DNA of 5,329 bases, taken from assembly GCA_030587525.1 (NCBI GenBank), contig JAUQYW010000193.1, forward strand, positions 1 to 5,329, read 5' to 3'. The notes beneath the pieces were generated by a model, which saw only the letters and a program-made list of their open reading frames with translations, was not told the origin of the DNA and did no database searches. This DNA comes from Candidatus Sigynarchaeota archaeon (GTDB taxonomy: Archaea; Asgardarchaeota; Lokiarchaeia; Sigynarchaeales; Sigynarchaeaceae). This document shows positions 3,916-5,329 of this stretch, piece by piece. How positions within the stretch are numbered: the stretch's first letter is position 1; each line of letters begins with the position of its first letter. The translations under genes and the position numbers were made by a program.

Positions 3916-3983
3916 TCGTTCAATCGACCATCCCGAAAATATTGCACACGAGCATAAAAGGGTCATAATCCTATGATAAATAT

Positions 3984-4541
3984 ATGTCCAAGATTTCTTC
4001 AGCAGCCGCTGTCGAGGCAACCCGGTCGAAAATTCTAACGAAGTACGGGATCGTGTTGAACGACGACGAGATTCAGGAGTTCAACACGAGGATGAGGAAA
4101 GCGCAAGCCCCGGCGATACCATGCGTCTTGATCCCCTTGGTGGTGTTTATCATCTTGGTGGCAAGTGGTAACTTGGATTTTAGCAACACGGACATGATTC
4201 CGGTGTTCGTCATACTCTTCATCGTGTGCGTGGCCGGCGGCGCCGGCGCTTCGAGCCAGTCGCAGAAGATCGAACGTGCTTTCATTGCCGAGGCCAACGC
4301 GCGCCGTGGAGTCGCGCCCGGGATGCAACCTGGGCCCATGCCGGGCACGTATTCGGCGGGCACGTATCCGGGTATGCAGCCCCAATATAACCCGCAGCCC
4401 GCCCCGTACCAGCAACAGGCACCAGTGCAGCCCATCATCCTCAAGGAAACCACCATCGTCGTCAAGGTCCGCTGCCAGTTCTGCAATTCCCTCGTTGACC
4501 AGGGCGCGCACGAGTGCCCGAATTGCGGCGGTAAAATGTAA
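3984..4541 (+). CDS. Two-helix membrane protein with Pro/Gln-rich linker and C-terminal zinc ribbon
   Basis: 185 residues, no family recognised. The N-terminal ~43 residues are polar and charged, with a short LTKYGIVLNDDEIQEF segment. Two hydrophobic helices follow (about 44-61 and 71-89), then a basic stretch, then a low-complexity linker rich in P, Q, G and Y (about 109-150, with repeated GTY/GMQP units). The C-terminus is a CxxC-x10-CxxC zinc ribbon (Cys164, 167, 178, 181). The layout of membrane hairpin, flexible linker and zinc ribbon is common in archaeal proteins of unknown function; the ribbon probably faces the cytoplasm and may bind a partner. The ATG at 3984 is the first good start, and an AT-rich spacer precedes it. 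It converges on the next gene, the stops being five bases apart. Confidence 0.8.
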   Translation: MSKISSAAAVEATRSKILTKYGIVLNDDEIQEFNTRMRKAQAPAIPCVLIPLVVFIILVASGNLDFSNTDMIPVFVILFIVCVAGGAGASSQSQKIERAFIAEANARRGVAPGMQPGPMPGTYSAGTYPGMQPQYNPQPAPYQQQAPVQPIILKETTIVVKVRCQFCNSLVDQGAHECPNCGGKM

Positions 4542-4546
4542 AGAAT

Positions 4547-5176
4547 TCACGTGCCACTTGCTGGCGCGGAAATTGCCTTGTTTTTTCTCGCTATGTATTT
4601 CTGCCAGCGTTTCAAGAAAAACGTGACAGCAACGATGATGAATAGGATGTCGTAGATCGCGACCAGGATAGGACTATACGGGAAGTCGCCTTGGATAAGA
4701 TTTGCATGAATGATGCCGAACAAGAGCACGGCATACATCAAGGCGTGGAAATAGCGCCAGTATTTCTTGATCTGTTTCCGGACCAGCACGGCAACGAATG
4801 CGACGTACAAGAGGATCAAGGCCGGTGCCCCGGCCCACGTCCAAAAACCAGTCCACGAGCTGAGAACGGGGAGAAAGATCGACGCGTCCGCTTCCTCAAT
4901 GACCATGATAACCGGGTGGGCGGTGATGCAGCCAATGCCTATGGCCGCTGTTACGTGGTGCACCTCGATGAAGGCTTTGCCGAAGGTCCGCTTGATCTCG
5001 GTCAAGAATGGCGTCATGATGGTCGAGACGCTGATCCCGAAATAGCCATACAACCCGCACAATCGCATCAAGAGATCCAGTGGATCGCTGTTGTCGATAA
5101 AGTAAATTATCAAGAAGTCGGCAATCATCGTCGCGATGATGGCAGCGATGACGATATATCCTTTCTTGCTGATCAT
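4547..5176 (-). CDS. Ferric-reductase-like transmembrane protein (putative bis-haem cytochrome b)
   Basis: 209 residues with about six membrane helices (roughly 7-27, 40-56, 68-92, 117-133, 141-160, 168-188). Two helices each carry a pair of histidines 13 apart: His74/His87 and His144/His157. This is the four-ligand spacing of the ferric-reductase-like domain (FRE/NOX, MsrQ type), which holds two haems and passes electrons across the membrane. No flavin or NAD domain is attached, so an electron donor must come from elsewhere. The ATG at 5176 is preferred with GTGAG at 5186-5182 just upstream; a GTG at 5182 would add two residues. It shares the AT-rich region 5200-5280 with the divergent gene at 5281. 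Family assignment is from histidine spacing and topology. Confidence 0.82.
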   Translation of the reverse strand: MISKKGYIVIAAIIATMIADFLIIYFIDNSDPLDLLMRLCGLYGYFGISVSTIMTPFLTEIKRTFGKAFIEVHHVTAAIGIGCITAHPVIMVIEEADASIFLPVLSSWTGFWTWAGAPALILLYVAFVAVLVRKQIKKYWRYFHALMYAVLLFGIIHANLIQGDFPYSPILVAIYDILFIIVAVTFFLKRWQKYIARKNKAISAPASGT

Positions 5177-5250
5177 TGGCACTCACGTTCAAGATTCCAT
5201 GGATCCGAATCCCTTGTTTTAGGAGTCAATAGACAATTCCAATTTGTGAC

Positions 5251-5258
5251 TATATATA
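5251..5258 (+). promoter_or_regulatory. TATA box of the gene at 5281 (leaderless promoter)
   Basis: TATATATA is centred about 26 bases before the ATG at 5281, the normal distance from an archaeal TATA box to the transcription start, which suggests a leaderless mRNA. No Shine-Dalgarno is seen before that ATG. The box is palindromic and could also serve the divergent gene. Confidence 0.6.
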
Positions 5259-5280
5259 CTAAATTCAATTAATAGTATAC

Positions 5281-5329
5281 ATGGCTCATGGAATCGCCGA
5301 TTTCTCCGGGCGCAAAATCACCTTCATCG
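5281..5329 (+). CDS. 5' end of a probable short-chain dehydrogenase/reductase
   Basis: Only the first 16 codons are in the window, reading MAHGIADFSGRKITFI. A short leader followed by F-S-G-R-K-I-T-F-I is how many SDR enzymes begin just before the TGxxxGIG nucleotide-binding loop, but that loop lies outside, so the call is tentative. The start is supported by the well-placed TATA box. Confidence 0.5.
   Translation, partial: MAHGIADFSGRKITFI

Noticed and set aside
3043..4020. Long minus-strand and other-frame ORFs opposite the esterase
   Set aside because: High-GC shadow frames without motifs; the esterase triad fixes the real frame.

Overview
The window looks archaeal, probably from a mesophilic lineage such as the Asgard group, although rank cannot be settled from 5.3 kb. 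The evidence is as follows. The tRNA genes encode no 3' CCA. The tRNA-Tyr is short-armed with a C1-G72 pair. The tRNA-Met(CAT) starts with A1-U72, as archaeal and eukaryotic initiators do. The start codons are preceded by GTGA-type Shine-Dalgarno motifs. The rightmost gene has a TATA box about 26 bases before its ATG, which fits leaderless archaeal transcription. Coding regions are clearly more GC-rich than spacers.

Layout. Bases 1-372 are AT-rich and hold the end of a HEPN-like ORF that has no stop before it runs into tRNA genes. A first tRNA island (373-755) carries Pro(CGG), Arg(GCG), Arg(TCG) and Arg(TCT). A GNAT acetyltransferase (792-1295) ends in a hairpin/T-tract terminator. It is followed by a 33-nt element that folds as a tRNA acceptor stem plus T-arm only, with G3:U70 and A73 (1323-1355). 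Next is a coiled-coil protein (1384-1914). A probable structured non-coding RNA with a closing helix and poly-T end follows (1962-2115). The second tRNA island (2133-2755) carries Arg(CCT), Met(CAT), Tyr(GTA), Ala(AGC), a Ser gene with three tandem anticodon cassettes, and Ser(GCT). The right third holds an HSL-type esterase (2824-3915), a two-helix membrane protein with a C-terminal zinc ribbon (3984-4541), a convergent bis-haem ferric-reductase-like membrane protein (5176-4547) and the first 16 codons of a likely SDR oxidoreductase (5281 onward).

The most striking feature is the Ser tRNA gene at 2511-2655. One acceptor stem, D-stem 5' strand, variable arm and T-arm surround three tandem copies of a 15-nt block (D-stem 3' strand, base 26, anticodon-stem 5' strand, loop to position 37). 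The copies differ only at loop positions 32 and 34 and read AGA, CGA and TGA, which are three serine UCN anticodons. Several other tRNAs in the same stretch are also abnormal: C33 in three of them, A34 in tRNA-Ala, and a tRNA-Met that has lost both the TpsiC motif and the D-loop GG. The tRNA calls rest on base pairing worked out by hand; protein calls rest on motifs read by eye.
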